From the NCBI RefSeq assembly GCF_009753675.1, contig NZ_WQLV01000002.1:186001-250000 (forward strand): a stretch of 64,000 bases of DNA, read 5' to 3'. The position numbers and the translations under genes are program-made. Below the pieces are notes generated by a model. It ran no database searches, had not been told where the DNA came from, and saw nothing but the letters and a program-made list of their open reading frames with translations. Numbering within the stretch: position 1 is the first letter of the stretch; every line of letters begins with the position of its first letter. This document shows positions 16,252 through 25,996 of the stretch, piece by piece. The DNA is from Parasedimentitalea huanghaiensis (GTDB lineage: Bacteria > Pseudomonadota > Alphaproteobacteria > Rhodobacterales > Rhodobacteraceae).

Positions 16252-16594
16252 CTGCTTGCTGGCGCCCCCACCTGTTGGGGGCGGTAACTTGGTTCAAGCC
16301 GATAACGGAACGGGTCTGCGCACGATGAACCACACCTCTCTTAGTCAATGTTACACTGCGCGCTATTCAACCTCAGAACGAACCAAATTCTAGCACCTCA
16401 AAACCTGAAAAATCGTCTGCATGGATCCGTGAAACGTGTATTTTTCATCACTTACCTCTGCTTAACCGCGAATATGGGGGCGTTCCGTAGAAAGATCCAA
16501 ATGCCGATTGTTCTTTTTCATTTGGCCGAACGCTCTATTTGCGCTCTAGTTAGACTCTGTTTCTTAACTCGTACCCGTTCAGGAAGGACATGCC
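16252..16594. other. Intergenic region; GC hairpin only
   Basis: This 343-bp stretch has a GCCCCC/GGGGGC hairpin at about 16264-16284, just after the preceding stop. It has no T run but may still mark the mRNA end. The rest is AT-rich, with no supported gene. The promoter of the EthD gene presumably lies in the last 100 bp. Confidence 0.45.
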
Positions 16595-16903
16595 ATGGCC
16601 GTTTCTCTTCAAGTGATTTATCCAATCAGCGAAGGCACTACGTTTGACTACAGCTATTACACCACCAAACATTTCGACCTAGTTGGCGAACATATGGGCG
16701 AACACATAGAAACCATGTTCGTCACCAAAGGGTTGGCTGGCGGCCCAGATACTCCACCAGGGATCTATGCCGTGGCAACTTTGGTGTTCGAAAACCAAGA
16801 TGCGCTGAATGCTTCAATGGCGGCCGCGCCGCCGGTTCTGGCCGACATCGCCAATTTCACCAATGTTCAGCCGCAGATGCTGATTGGCGAAGTCATCAGC
16901 TAA
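16595..16903 (+). CDS. EthD family protein
   Basis: This 102-residue dimeric alpha/beta ferredoxin-like protein contains the EthD features: an N-terminal strand VSLQVIYPISEGTTFDYSYYTTKHFDLV, with the conserved Tyr/His around YYTTKH, and a C-terminal strand ending QPQMLIGEV. EthD was described in ether-degradation operons, and the role of most relatives is unknown. AGGAAGGA precedes ATG 16595. The gene is monocistronic and convergent with the AEC transporter. Confidence 0.85.
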   Translation: MAVSLQVIYPISEGTTFDYSYYTTKHFDLVGEHMGEHIETMFVTKGLAGGPDTPPGIYAVATLVFENQDALNASMAAAPPVLADIANFTNVQPQMLIGEVIS

Positions 16904-16929
16904 GCTGAGCACCAATACTCAACAAAGGG

Positions 16930-16947
16930 GGTAACCCATGGGTTACC
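16930..16947. terminator. Perfect 18-bp palindrome between convergent genes
   Basis: GGTAACCCATGGGTTACC is self-complementary, flanked by AAGG and TTCC. It lies 27 bp after the EthD stop and 15 bp before the end of the AEC gene. It probably acts as a transcript-end hairpin for both. Confidence 0.5.
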
Positions 16948-16961
16948 TTCCGAACTGATAC

Positions 16962-17897
16962 TTAGAAAAGCTGCTCCACCAGCAACAGCCACACCGGCAG
17001 AGTAAGGAATGCCAGCGCAGTTTGAATGGTAGTGATTGCAGCCATCAGTGGCGCGTCACCCCCCATTTGCCGGGCCAGAGTATAAGATGCCGATGCAGTA
17101 GGCGAAGCCGCGAAAAGCACGGCAACAAATGTTTCAAGCTCCGTAAGTCCGAAAAATCGCGCCAGAAGCACGGTGATCAGAGGGAACACGATAAACTTGC
17201 CGCAGATTGAAAGTGCCAGCGGCAAACCTGAGGCCTGCATGGCGCGCAACCGTAGATTTGCACCAACGCACATCAATACGATAGGCAGCGCCGCGTTTCC
17301 AAGCAGCCGGGTTGTGTCGTGCAGCACCGGGACTTCACCTGCCCCCAGAATGTTAAAGGACACCCCCGCCAGCACAGACACAATTAGCGGGTTACGGGCC
17401 AGATCGCGCAGCACCATCAGCAGCACATTTCCCTCGCTCTCGCCTTTGTTCAGAACCACCATCAACGGAACAACAGCGAGGTTCGTAACTGGAATAAGAA
17501 GCGCCATTGCCAGCGCACCCAGAGACAACCCATCTGAACCAAACAGGCTCCCTGCGATCGAAAGCGCAATAAAGGCGTTGTGACGGGCTGCACCCTGCAT
17601 CACCGAACTGGCGCTACTCCCCGGCAATCCAGCTAGTTTTGCCACGCCAAGCCCGAACACCAGCGCAGTAGCCATACCACCAATGATGACCACCGAATAG
17701 GATCCGACTAACCCAGGGGACAGTTCAATCGTCGACGTTTTGTAAAACAGCAACGCGGGCATCAGTACCCAGTAGACCAGCTTGTCGTTCAGGTTCCAGA
17801 ATTCAACATTCGGAATACCGTTCCGGCGCAGCAGATACCCCAGCACAATAAGAAGAAATATCGGAGCGATTGATATCAGAACGGGCGCCAGCGTCAT
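16962..17897 (-). CDS. AEC family transporter
   Basis: This 311-residue membrane protein has about ten hydrophobic helices in two five-helix halves, typical of the auxin-efflux-carrier family, whose bacterial members export or import organic acids or amino acids. The first helix LISIAPIFLLIVLGYLLRRNG and the second half with IVLMCVGANLRLRAM are typical. The substrate cannot be predicted. No cotranscribed partner is evident; a PPOX gene lies 75 bp upstream in the same direction and might share its transcript. Confidence 0.9.
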   Translation of the reverse strand: MTLAPVLISIAPIFLLIVLGYLLRRNGIPNVEFWNLNDKLVYWVLMPALLFYKTSTIELSPGLVGSYSVVIIGGMATALVFGLGVAKLAGLPGSSASSVMQGAARHNAFIALSIAGSLFGSDGLSLGALAMALLIPVTNLAVVPLMVVLNKGESEGNVLLMVLRDLARNPLIVSVLAGVSFNILGAGEVPVLHDTTRLLGNAALPIVLMCVGANLRLRAMQASGLPLALSICGKFIVFPLITVLLARFFGLTELETFVAVLFAASPTASASYTLARQMGGDAPLMAAITTIQTALAFLTLPVWLLLVEQLF

Positions 17898-17972
17898 TCT
17901 CGTATTCCTAACTGTTCAGTTCAGCAGCAGTAGATACTTGCGCCAGTCTGATCGCTAATTCCGCGAGTGTAA

Positions 17973-18581
17973 TTACCACATTGTTGCAGCAGCTCGCGCC
18001 CCCCATGCATCGTCATAGGGTTGCCCACCCTCTTCGCCATTGGTCATCTCGGCCAGTATGTCCCCGACTTTGGGCAAATCCTGACTGTGATCCTGACCAT
18101 TCCAGGTTCCAGCCCTCAACAGGGCACGGGCGCATTGGACGTATATTTCATCTATGGCAATCACAGTCACAGTGGCCGGCAGTTTGCCCGTCGTCTTCTC
18201 AAACCGCGCGCGCAGATCCGGATCTGCAGTTACCCGCGCATGCCCATTGACGCGCACAACGTTATTCGAGCCCTGCACAAGGAACATCAGTGACACCCGA
18301 CCATCGCGCACGATGTTGCGCAGGCTGTCCAGCCGGTTATTGCCCCGCCAATCCGGCAGCGCCAATGTACCGGGATCCAGCTCCAGTACCACGGGCCCAT
18401 CATCGCCGCGTGGCGTGTCATCCGTGCCTTCGGGGCCAACAGTCGTCAACATACACAGGCGCGAGGCCATGATCCATTTCCGATAGGTTGGCGTCATCCT
18501 CCGTGCAACCTTGCGCAAGGATGGCGCCCCAACTTGGCCATACAGGCCCTCTAGTTCATCAACGCTATTGATGTAGTCCAT
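17973..18581 (-). CDS. PPOX-type flavoprotein (MSMEG_1061-like pyridoxamine oxidase family)
   Basis: This encodes 202 residues from ATG 18581, or seven more from GTG 18602; MDYINS fits the family start. The split-barrel FMN-binding features are present: WIMASRLCMLTTVGPEGTDDTPRGD, DWRGNNRLDSLRNI and VSLMFLVQG. The family includes pyridoxamine-5'-phosphate-oxidase-like proteins that use FMN or F420. This subgroup is annotated by the MSMEG_1061 model, and the substrate is unknown. The start overlaps the end of the upstream acyltransferase gene, so translation may be coupled. Confidence 0.85.
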   Translation of the reverse strand: MDYINSVDELEGLYGQVGAPSLRKVARRMTPTYRKWIMASRLCMLTTVGPEGTDDTPRGDDGPVVLELDPGTLALPDWRGNNRLDSLRNIVRDGRVSLMFLVQGSNNVVRVNGHARVTADPDLRARFEKTTGKLPATVTVIAIDEIYVQCARALLRAGTWNGQDHSQDLPKVGDILAEMTNGEEGGQPYDDAWGARAAATMW

Positions 18582-19308
18582 TTGGTTCAAACCCCGCTTC
18601 ACGCATCAGTTCATCCGAACGTTCTTCGACGCGCTGCTCCAATGTTTTCATAAATTCCTTGCGGTTCATCCCTGGTTCAATTGGATCCAGAAACTCCACC
18701 ACAGCGACGCCGGGGTGCCGCGTTATGCCCTTGCGTGGCCACATCACCCCCACATTGGTAGCAACTGGAACACAGGTCTGTTGCAATTGTTCGTAAAGCA
18801 CTCCGGTGCCAACCTTATAGTCGGCCTTAACGCCCGGCTTGACGCGAGTCCCCTGCGCATAAATGATCAGCTGCCCTGCTTCCTGTCGGCCCGCATCCAC
18901 GTCCCGAACCATCTTTTCAATGGCAGCGCCACGTTTGCCCCGGTCAACGGCAACACAGTCCAGCAGTTTGGCATATTGCCCGATCACCGGGGTGCGCAGT
19001 ATTTCCTTTTTCATGATGAACTTAGCCGTCGGAAGCGCGGTAAAGATCATCATGATATCCAGAAAGGACTGATGCTTGGCAGCAATCAGGACTTCTCCCT
19101 CAGGTGGCGTGCCGCGTACTTCGCAGCGAATGCCAACCATCCAGCGCGCAGTCCAGAAAATCCAGCGCGAGTAAGTCTTGCAACAGGTTCGGGCGCCCTT
19201 TTTGCTAAAAATCGCCCAAGGCGCAAACATCAAGCCAATGATAAACATCATCGGATACATCTGCACACTGAACAGCAGCGCTCTAAACCGCTGAAGAGGT
19301 GTCATCAC
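18565..19308 (-). CDS. plsC: 1-acyl-sn-glycerol-3-phosphate acyltransferase
   Basis: This 247-residue membrane enzyme acylates lysophosphatidic acid to phosphatidic acid. The N-terminal hydrophobic segment (MMFIIGLMFAPWAIF) anchors it. The catalytic motif KHQSFLDIM is the HxxxxD block. The glycerol-phosphate-binding block reads YAQGTRVKPG, where most family members have an EGTR glutamate; here it is Gln. ATG 19308 overlaps the stop of ftsX by four bases (ATGA), so ftsE-ftsX-plsC and probably the PPOX gene form one operon. Confidence 0.9.
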   Translation of the reverse strand: MMTPLQRFRALLFSVQMYPMMFIIGLMFAPWAIFSKKGARTCCKTYSRWIFWTARWMVGIRCEVRGTPPEGEVLIAAKHQSFLDIMMIFTALPTAKFIMKKEILRTPVIGQYAKLLDCVAVDRGKRGAAIEKMVRDVDAGRQEAGQLIIYAQGTRVKPGVKADYKVGTGVLYEQLQQTCVPVATNVGVMWPRKGITRHPGVAVVEFLDPIEPGMNRKEFMKTLEQRVEERSDELMREAGFEPNGLHQ

Positions 19309-20204
19309 GTCAAAGCTCCCAATCTTTTCTTAGCGGCACGGCTGGTCGCTACAAAGGCCACCAAAGCCCCCAGCACCGGTATCGCAAGCGGCATAAGCCA
19401 CCCCCAGCCTACAAATCCCAATCCAGTCAGAAATCCGCCCTCTTGGGACGCTGCAGGCATCAGCCAGACGCCGATCATTCCAAACACGACGCCAACACCA
19501 CAGCCAACCAAAGCCCGCAAGGTAAACCGACGCACAAAGGCATGCGCAATATAGCTGTCCTGTGCACCCACCAGCCGCAAGACCTCGATCACCTGCGCAT
19601 TGGCAGCTAATGCCGCATTGGCAGCAAGGGTGATCATGCCAGCCATGGCGCCTCCAATCAGCAGGATCGAAAACAGCCCAAGACGGCGCAGGCTTCGCGC
19701 CGCGTCAACCAGCGGCTTGCGCCAGCGGCTATGGTCATCCAGCACTGCGCCCGGCACTTCAGCCTGAAGGCGCAATCGCAGCCCTGTCTCGTCATATCCG
19801 CTTTCGGTCTCCAGCACCTCAATCAACTGGGGCACTGGCAGGCTGTCCAGCGGCAGCTCGGCACCAAACCAGGGCGCCAACAGCGCCGCCTGCTCATCCG
19901 CCGTCAAGGCCCGCGCCGAGGCAACACCCGGTGTTTGTTGCAATACAGTCAATGCCGCCTGCGTTTGTGCCGCCCGCTGATCAGCTGGGGCGTTGATCCG
20001 CAGCGTCGCCGCGCGTGCTAACTCATCTGCCCAACGATCTGCCAATCGACCCGACGCCAGTGACAGCGCCAGCGCAAACACCGCCAGAAAAGCCATCGCA
20101 GCCGCGACAAACAGTGTCAGCTGTGCGGTGAACCCACTAGGAGGCACCACCCGATCGGCCTGTGCGTCCCCAACGACCAACCTGCGAATACGACCACCGC
20201 TCAT
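19305..20204 (-). CDS. ftsX: Cell-division ABC transporter permease FtsX
   Basis: This 299-residue permease has one transmembrane helix near residues 29-50, a periplasmic domain of about 120 residues, then three C-terminal helices. This matches the four-helix FtsX topology. FtsEX couples ATP hydrolysis at the divisome to periplasmic peptidoglycan hydrolases. The start codon overlaps the end of ftsE by four bases (ATGA), the usual ftsE-ftsX arrangement. Confidence 0.9.
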   Translation of the reverse strand: MSGGRIRRLVVGDAQADRVVPPSGFTAQLTLFVAAAMAFLAVFALALSLASGRLADRWADELARAATLRINAPADQRAAQTQAALTVLQQTPGVASARALTADEQAALLAPWFGAELPLDSLPVPQLIEVLETESGYDETGLRLRLQAEVPGAVLDDHSRWRKPLVDAARSLRRLGLFSILLIGGAMAGMITLAANAALAANAQVIEVLRLVGAQDSYIAHAFVRRFTLRALVGCGVGVVFGMIGVWLMPAASQEGGFLTGLGFVGWGWLMPLAIPVLGALVAFVATSRAAKKRLGALT

Positions 20205-20878
20205 AGATCTGCTCCTGCCAGTTGCAGTCGCTTTTCAGAAATCCGCAGCACCCGTGTCTGCACCTGATTTTTGGCAGCCCGGATCAGCGCCAGATCATGG
20301 GTGGCAACCAGAATAGTCTTGCCCATACGGTTCAGCTCGACCAGCAGCTGCAATAGGCGCTGGGACATTTCCCAATCAACGTTACCAGTTGGCTCATCGG
20401 CAATAATCACTTCAGGCGACAAAATCACCGCCCGCGCCAGCGCTGCGCGCTGACGTTCACCACCTGACAATTCCGGCGGATTGGCATGCGCTCTCTCGGA
20501 AAGACCCACCCAATTGAGCAATTCCTGCAAATTGTCCTGTTCCTGACTTAGGTCTTTGCCCGCAACTGTCAGCGGTAAGGCAATGTTCTCCTTCACAGGC
20601 AGGTGGTCCAAGAATCTACAATCCTGATGCACGACACCAATTCGACGCCGTAGCAGAGCCATCTGGTTCCGGTCGAGCCCTTTGACGTCCATATTGAACG
20701 CTCTTACTCGCCCCGAAGTTGGGCTAAGAGCCCCATAACACAGCTTTAATAGCGTTGTTTTACCCGCGCCCGAGGGACCGGTGAGAAAATGGAACGACCC
20801 TGGTGACAGCTGCGCTGACACATTAGTCAGCAGCTCTCCACCACCATAGTTATAGCCTACATTGTCCAGCTCGATCAC
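20201..20878 (-). CDS. ftsE: Cell-division ATP-binding protein FtsE
   Basis: This 225-residue ABC ATPase has Walker A GPSGAGKTT, the Q-loop VVHQDCRFLDHL, the signature LSGGERQR and Walker B VIIADEPTGNVD, followed by the H-loop ATHD. Length and the FtsX partner fit FtsE, not a generic ABC protein. It acts at the inner face of the division septum. The gene diverges from the zinc-ribbon gene at 21080, with about 200 bp between. Confidence 0.93.
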   Translation of the reverse strand: MIELDNVGYNYGGGELLTNVSAQLSPGSFHFLTGPSGAGKTTLLKLCYGALSPTSGRVRAFNMDVKGLDRNQMALLRRRIGVVHQDCRFLDHLPVKENIALPLTVAGKDLSQEQDNLQELLNWVGLSERAHANPPELSGGERQRAALARAVILSPEVIIADEPTGNVDWEMSQRLLQLLVELNRMGKTILVATHDLALIRAAKNQVQTRVLRISEKRLQLAGADL

Positions 20879-21079
20879 GGTTGCCCCCTGATGGTATTCA
20901 GGCTGTTGTGCCTCAGTGTCGGGGTAGTTTCAATGGGCAGGTGCTGTTGCGCGCAATCCCCGACGAAACAACCTAGCCTAATCACAGGTGAATTGCCTCT
21001 TTCTTGGCAGCCCGGAACTGCTTATGGTCGCTTAACAAAAATAGCATCCGGCAGGGACTTAGCGTCCAGGAGAGACAGA

Positions 21080-21982
21080 ATGCGGCTGACATGTCCAAAT
21101 TGCGAAGCCCAGTACGAGGTTCCAGACGAGGTCATCCCCTCCGAGGGTCGCGACGTACAATGCTCCAACTGCGGTGATACCTGGTATCAGGCCGGTTCCA
21201 ACACTACGACGGCTGAGGTTCCTAACGAGGCTCCGATTAAATCATCTGAGCCCGCCCCCGCTCCTGCCGAGGCAGAGGCAGAGGCGGAAGCCGAACCACC
21301 TGTCACCGAAGACAATGCTGTTGCCGGGGAGCAAGATGCGCTCTCAGATGACAGTACAGGCCCCGAACACTCGCCAGAGCCGGAGCCGGAGCCGGACCAC
21401 ATTTCGGAACCTGAAGCCGAGGATCCTATAGAGGAAGCTCCGCAACATACCTTAGGTCTGGCGCGTGGGATGGATCCGTCAGTCACGGGCATCCTGCGCG
21501 AAGAGGCTGAACGCGAAGCCCAGTTACGCGCTGCAGAAAGCGCCGAATTGGAAAACCAACCGGACATAGCGTTGGAAACCGATTCCGACGACGAAACATC
21601 CCGTCGTGCCAATCAAGCACGTGATCGCATGGCCCGGATGAAAGGGGAAAACCCAGCGCTGCGAGCTGCTGCTGAGAGCGGCTCACGGCGTGGTCTGCTG
21701 CCCGATATCGAAGAAATAAATTCAACTTTGCGGGCCGGGAGCAACCCGACGGTCGCAGCCAGCGACACGACTGACCATCCACTCCCAGCCCAACGGAAAA
21801 GCGGGTTTTCGCGTGGATTTGCCGTTGTTCTGATCTTGGTTCTGGCGCTCGTGATGATCTATGCCAATGCGCGCCAGATTGCTGAAACCTTGCCACAGGC
21901 TGACCCCTACCTCAGCTCCTATGTCGCGATGGTTGATCAGGCCCGATTGTGGTTGGATGCCAAGGTAAGCAATACACAGTAA
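21080..21982 (+). CDS. Zinc-ribbon membrane protein (MJ0042-type N-terminus)
   Basis: This encodes 300 residues from ATG 21080, preceded by CAGGAGAG; the open frame upstream is not conserved. Residues 3-35 form a zinc ribbon (C5PNC8 and C28SNC31, ending DTWYQ), typical of the zinc_ribbon_5/MJ0042 models. A long Glu/Pro/Ala-rich low-complexity stretch follows (about 45-130). One transmembrane helix (GFAVVLILVLALVMIYA) lies near 245-262, before a short tail. Such proteins often sit beside ftsE in alphaproteobacteria. Function unknown; a membrane-linked regulatory role is inference. Confidence 0.85.
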   Translation: MRLTCPNCEAQYEVPDEVIPSEGRDVQCSNCGDTWYQAGSNTTTAEVPNEAPIKSSEPAPAPAEAEAEAEAEPPVTEDNAVAGEQDALSDDSTGPEHSPEPEPEPDHISEPEAEDPIEEAPQHTLGLARGMDPSVTGILREEAEREAQLRAAESAELENQPDIALETDSDDETSRRANQARDRMARMKGENPALRAAAESGSRRGLLPDIEEINSTLRAGSNPTVAASDTTDHPLPAQRKSGFSRGFAVVLILVLALVMIYANARQIAETLPQADPYLSSYVAMVDQARLWLDAKVSNTQ

Positions 21983-22048
21983 CCAACCAGCTGGTCTCCA
22001 CATGCGTCACCGATCACGGCTCAACAACTGGCAGTAAATACCCGTAGG

Positions 22049-22068
22049 GTGCGTGCTTGCACGCACCG
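22049..22068. terminator. Hairpin between convergent genes
   Basis: GGTGCGTGC-TT-GCACGCACC is a perfect 9-bp stem. It lies 66 bp after the zinc-ribbon gene and 8 bp before the end of the leftward TIGR02302 gene. It is the probable transcript end for one or both, without a clear T run. Confidence 0.55.
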
Positions 22069-22075
22069 CGTCTTT

Positions 22076-24691
22076 TTAGAACCGATCAAGAAGCCGTTGC
22101 AGGTATCCTCGTTCGCCGTCGCTGCGCTCACGATCATCAGCTCGGCGGCGAATCTCTTCCAAAAGGTCCCAGGCCCGGCGATATGCGCTGCCTTCACCTA
22201 TCTTACTGCCATCATCGCCGATGCCGTCCCGGCCTTCAGGGGTATCCCGCCCCAAAGGATCCGTCCGGTTACCCTGACTGGCACTGTTGCGTCCAGTTTG
22301 GTTGCTGGACTGGCCTTGCTGCTGCTCAGCCATCGCTTCGCCCAGTGACCGCATTCCTTCACGTAACCGCTCCATGGCTTCAGCCTGGCGATCAATCGCT
22401 TCAGCAAGATCCCCCTGGTTCAAGGCCTGTTCTGCGCCTTCCATGGCCCGCCCCGCGTCCTCCAACGACTGCCGCGCTGCCGCGCCATCTTCGCTTCCGC
22501 CCAATGGCAACCCATTTTGCTGGCGTTGTAGTTCCTGGCGTAAAGCCTGCTGGCGCTCTGCAAGGCTGTCTCCCTGGGTCTGAGAGCCGCCCGAACCGCC
22601 CCCTTCACCGGTGGCCTCATCCTGACCTTCTGGGCCGTCCCCTTGTTGACCTTGCTGACTCTGACCACCTTGTCCACCTTCGTGGCTCTGGCCCTGCCCC
22701 AGACCACCATTGCGGCCCTGGTTGCCTTCGCTCTCTCCACTACGCGCACCGGGATTAAATTGTTCCTGCAAGTCGCGAAATGCCTGATCCGACAACCCCT
22801 GTTGCTCGCGCAGTGTATCGGCCAGCCCTTCCATCGCCTGCTGACCTTCGCTGCCACCTTCACCAGGTTGCGCATTGGTCATGCGCATATTTTCCATCAT
22901 TTCCTGCAGCTCTTGCAGCGCCTGTTCCGCCTCGGCCATGCGGCCCTGCTCCATCAGCTCTTGAATGCGGTCCATCATCGCCTGCAGATCATCCTGGGAC
23001 AGCTGCATCATATCATCCGGCATATCGCCTGGATCCATCATCTCACCGTTGGCTTCGGCTTCACGTTGCAGCTGGCGCATATAGTCCTGCGTCGCATCGC
23101 GCAGCTCTTGCATCAACTCAGCGATTTCCTGATCGCTGGCCCCGTCCTTCATCGCCTGACTCAACCGCTCTTGTGCTCTGCGCAAGCGCTCCAGCGCATC
23201 GCCCACGTCACCGTCCTCCAGTAACAGAGCCAGATCCCACAACGCCGTTGCAATTTCGTCTTGCCGCTCTTGAGTGAACCCAGCCGCTACATAGCTTTCC
23301 AACCTACGCAAAATCATCCGCATCCGTAAGTAAGCCGAAGGATTGCGGAACTGATCTTCCGGGTGGTGGGACAGGGCCCGTAATATCTGCGCCACCCTTG
23401 GTGCATTTGCGCGCGACCACAACAGATCACGCCGCTGTTCAACTACGGCCGCTGCCAGTGGGTCAAAGAAACGTCGTGCCAATAACGGCGCACCAAACCC
23501 GGCAGCAAAGCTTGTTTGCTCTGCCCCATCCTGTGCTGAAAAGGTATAAACCACCGGCAGATTGGCCCAGGGATGTTGTGAAAAATCCTCGATCAGGAAA
23601 TCGTTAAACGCACGTCTGTCGCCGGTCAGCGGCAGCGGCAGGTCCAGAACAATATCTGCACGCGGATCTGGATCAATCACCAAGCCATGACGCCGGTTCA
23701 GGGCCAGTAGATCAAGTGCGATGCGCACCTCTCCTCCAACGACACCATAGTCATCTTCGGCTGCATAGGGCAGTGACATGGTCCCATCCGGCTCGATTTC
23801 AGGTTGCCCCGACACCGCAATCTGCGGCGGCAGGTCACCGATCACATCGACCTGCCAACTGCGCCCGCCATTGCCTTTGATGGACAGTTCGCCCGCCTGA
23901 GCAATCACAAACTCTTGCTGGGCATCTGCAGCAGAGGGCAGATCTTCAACCCGCCCTGACACGGTTTCTGCCAGGGTCAGGGCCCCGGCCTGACCATAAA
24001 ACCGCAGCGTGACTATGCTGCCTTGCGGCAGTCTCAACGCATCTCCTTCGACGTCATTCAGGTATCGTGTTGGCAGTCCGGTGTAACGGGGTGGCTGCAA
24101 CCAGCCTTCCCAGGTTGGCCCGGTCATCGCTATCCCCGCCCCCGGCGTCATATCGCGCACTGTTCCAATCCGCCAGATTGAACCAAACAGCACCGCGATA
24201 ACCATCGCCAACAGCGCGACATAGCGCAGTGCGAAGGGGTCAGAAGCCGCAATTTTCAAGTTGGGGGATGGCGCCCTCGCCTCTGCCGCACGGGCGGTCA
24301 TACGTATCTTATGGGCCTGCCACAACGCAGCTGAGGCCGCATCTTCACTGCCAATGGCTTGATCATCAAGCAACGCATTGATCGGCCGGCCAGGCAGGGT
24401 TTCATCCAGCCGCATTATCGCCTGCTCCCGGCTCGGCCAGTGCAGGTGACGCAGCCCCCAGATCAAAGCTACGAGACCGCTTAGAAAAGTCACGACCGCC
24501 CCGGCCCAGACCAGTTCGACCACCAAAAGCTCGTGCAGACCCAGCATCAGTGTTGCCAGCGCCAGCATCACAACCGAAGCCAGAGGCCAGAACGCCCGCA
24601 ACAGTGTCTCTGCAACCATCCCTGACCGCGTCAACATCAGCGGCCAACGCAGGGTGGCTAGTCTGGGATCATGTCCGGGTGTTGCGGCCAT
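22076..24691 (-). CDS. TIGR02302 / DUF4175 family protein
   Basis: This 871-residue protein has three hydrophobic helices near the N-terminus (about 32-55, 58-80 and 155-172). A large presumably periplasmic beta-rich region follows (WEGWLQPPRYTGLPT, QPEIEPDGTMSLPYAAEDDYGV). The C-terminal half is a long Gln/Glu/Met-rich coiled coil with a Gly/Gln low-complexity patch (GGQGGQSQQGQQGDG). Domain order and the sequence NPSAYLRMRMILRRL match the TIGR02302 model found in alphaproteobacteria. Function is not known. It lies 36 bp downstream of lysA in the same direction and is probably cotranscribed. Confidence 0.88.
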   Translation of the reverse strand: MAATPGHDPRLATLRWPLMLTRSGMVAETLLRAFWPLASVVMLALATLMLGLHELLVVELVWAGAVVTFLSGLVALIWGLRHLHWPSREQAIMRLDETLPGRPINALLDDQAIGSEDAASAALWQAHKIRMTARAAEARAPSPNLKIAASDPFALRYVALLAMVIAVLFGSIWRIGTVRDMTPGAGIAMTGPTWEGWLQPPRYTGLPTRYLNDVEGDALRLPQGSIVTLRFYGQAGALTLAETVSGRVEDLPSAADAQQEFVIAQAGELSIKGNGGRSWQVDVIGDLPPQIAVSGQPEIEPDGTMSLPYAAEDDYGVVGGEVRIALDLLALNRRHGLVIDPDPRADIVLDLPLPLTGDRRAFNDFLIEDFSQHPWANLPVVYTFSAQDGAEQTSFAAGFGAPLLARRFFDPLAAAVVEQRRDLLWSRANAPRVAQILRALSHHPEDQFRNPSAYLRMRMILRRLESYVAAGFTQERQDEIATALWDLALLLEDGDVGDALERLRRAQERLSQAMKDGASDQEIAELMQELRDATQDYMRQLQREAEANGEMMDPGDMPDDMMQLSQDDLQAMMDRIQELMEQGRMAEAEQALQELQEMMENMRMTNAQPGEGGSEGQQAMEGLADTLREQQGLSDQAFRDLQEQFNPGARSGESEGNQGRNGGLGQGQSHEGGQGGQSQQGQQGDGPEGQDEATGEGGGSGGSQTQGDSLAERQQALRQELQRQQNGLPLGGSEDGAAARQSLEDAGRAMEGAEQALNQGDLAEAIDRQAEAMERLREGMRSLGEAMAEQQQGQSSNQTGRNSASQGNRTDPLGRDTPEGRDGIGDDGSKIGEGSAYRRAWDLLEEIRRRADDRERSDGERGYLQRLLDRF

Positions 24692-24727
24692 TGTTCGATG
24701 TCTCCAACGGGCCCGCGCCAGATTGCG

Positions 24728-25996
24728 TCAGAGCCACTCGGGTATGCTATCGCGATTTATCATTTCGTCAAAGCTTGGCCTTGCGCGGATAACCGCGAAT
24801 TGATCACCATTCACCAGAACCTCGGGGATTAAGGGACGTGAATTGTATTCGCTGGCCATCACCGCGCCATAAGCACCAGCCGACCGAAACGCCACCAAAT
24901 CGCCAGCAGCCATCGGCGGCAGGTTCCGCTGCTTGGCAAAAGTATCCCCACTTTCACACACTGGGCCGACGATATCATAGGGCTGCGTTTCAACCCCAAC
25001 CTCTGGTTCAACCACCGGAACAATATCATGATGCGCCTCATACATAGCCGGACGGATCAAGTCGTTCATCGCGCCGTCAATGATCAGAAAATCGCGGTCT
25101 TCACCTGATTTCACATAGATCACTTCGCTGACCAGCATCCCAGCATTGCCTGCGATCAGACGGCCCGGCTCAATCTCAATCTCGCAGTCCAAGTGACCAA
25201 GCGTTTTCTTGATCAGCGTACCATATTCTACCGGCAATGGCGGCGCATCATTGGATTGGGTGTGATACGGAATGCCCAGCCCCCCGCCCAGATCCAAACG
25301 CCGGATGTTGTGACCTTCAGCCCGCAAGACCTCGGTCAGTTCCGCGACTTTTTGATAGGCCTTCTCAAACGGCTCCAGCTCAGTCAGCTGAGACCCGATA
25401 TGCACATCAATACCGATCACGTCTAACCCCGGAAGGGCTGCAGCACGGGCATAGACTTCAACAGCACGGGAGATCGGAATGCCGAATTTGTTCTCGGACT
25501 TACCAGTAGCAATCTTGGCATGGGTCTTGGCATCCACATCCGGGTTCACCCGCACGGTGATCGGCGCAACCATGCCCAGCTCCAGCGCAACCACGTTGAT
25601 CACTTCCATCTCAGGCTCGGATTCGACGTTGAACTGGCGGATACCACCGCTCAGCGCGACCCGGATTTCCTCGGCTGTTTTGCCGACGCCGGAAAACACA
25701 ATTTTGTCACCGGAAACGCCTGCCGCCTTGGCGCGTAGGTATTCACCCTGGCTGACCACGTCCATACCCGCACCGACCTGCGCCAGCGTTTTCAAGATCG
25801 CCTGATTGCTGGCGGCCTTCATCGCATAGCAGACCAGATGGTCGATCCCCTCCAGCGCATCATCAAACAGCTTAAAGTGCCGCTGTAGTGTTGCGGTGGA
25901 ATAGACATAAAACGGAGTTCCAACGTTGGCTGCAATTTCGGCCAACGGGACGTCTTCGGCGTAAAGCGCGCCATCGCGATAGAGAAAATGATCCAT
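24728..25996 (-). CDS. lysA: Diaminopimelate decarboxylase
   Basis: This 422-residue PLP enzyme carries out the last step of lysine synthesis, meso-diaminopimelate to lysine. The PLP lysine is K60 in VCYAMKAASN. HIGSQ, the glycine-rich phosphate loop (LDLGGGLGIPY) and ESGD with AFRSAGAYGAVM near the C-terminus are intact. In relatives the gene commonly follows argH and a small lipoprotein gene. Here about 2.1 kb with an unrelated gene and a terminator intervene, so lysA must have its own promoter upstream of 25996. Confidence 0.96.
   Translation of the reverse strand: MDHFLYRDGALYAEDVPLAEIAANVGTPFYVYSTATLQRHFKLFDDALEGIDHLVCYAMKAASNQAILKTLAQVGAGMDVVSQGEYLRAKAAGVSGDKIVFSGVGKTAEEIRVALSGGIRQFNVESEPEMEVINVVALELGMVAPITVRVNPDVDAKTHAKIATGKSENKFGIPISRAVEVYARAAALPGLDVIGIDVHIGSQLTELEPFEKAYQKVAELTEVLRAEGHNIRRLDLGGGLGIPYHTQSNDAPPLPVEYGTLIKKTLGHLDCEIEIEPGRLIAGNAGMLVSEVIYVKSGEDRDFLIIDGAMNDLIRPAMYEAHHDIVPVVEPEVGVETQPYDIVGPVCESGDTFAKQRNLPPMAAGDLVAFRSAGAYGAVMASEYNSRPLIPEVLVNGDQFAVIRARPSFDEMINRDSIPEWL

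Noticed and set aside
24402-24647. 81-residue minus frame at the start of the TIGR02302 gene
   Set aside because: Alternate frame of the membrane segment of the real gene; no start signal.
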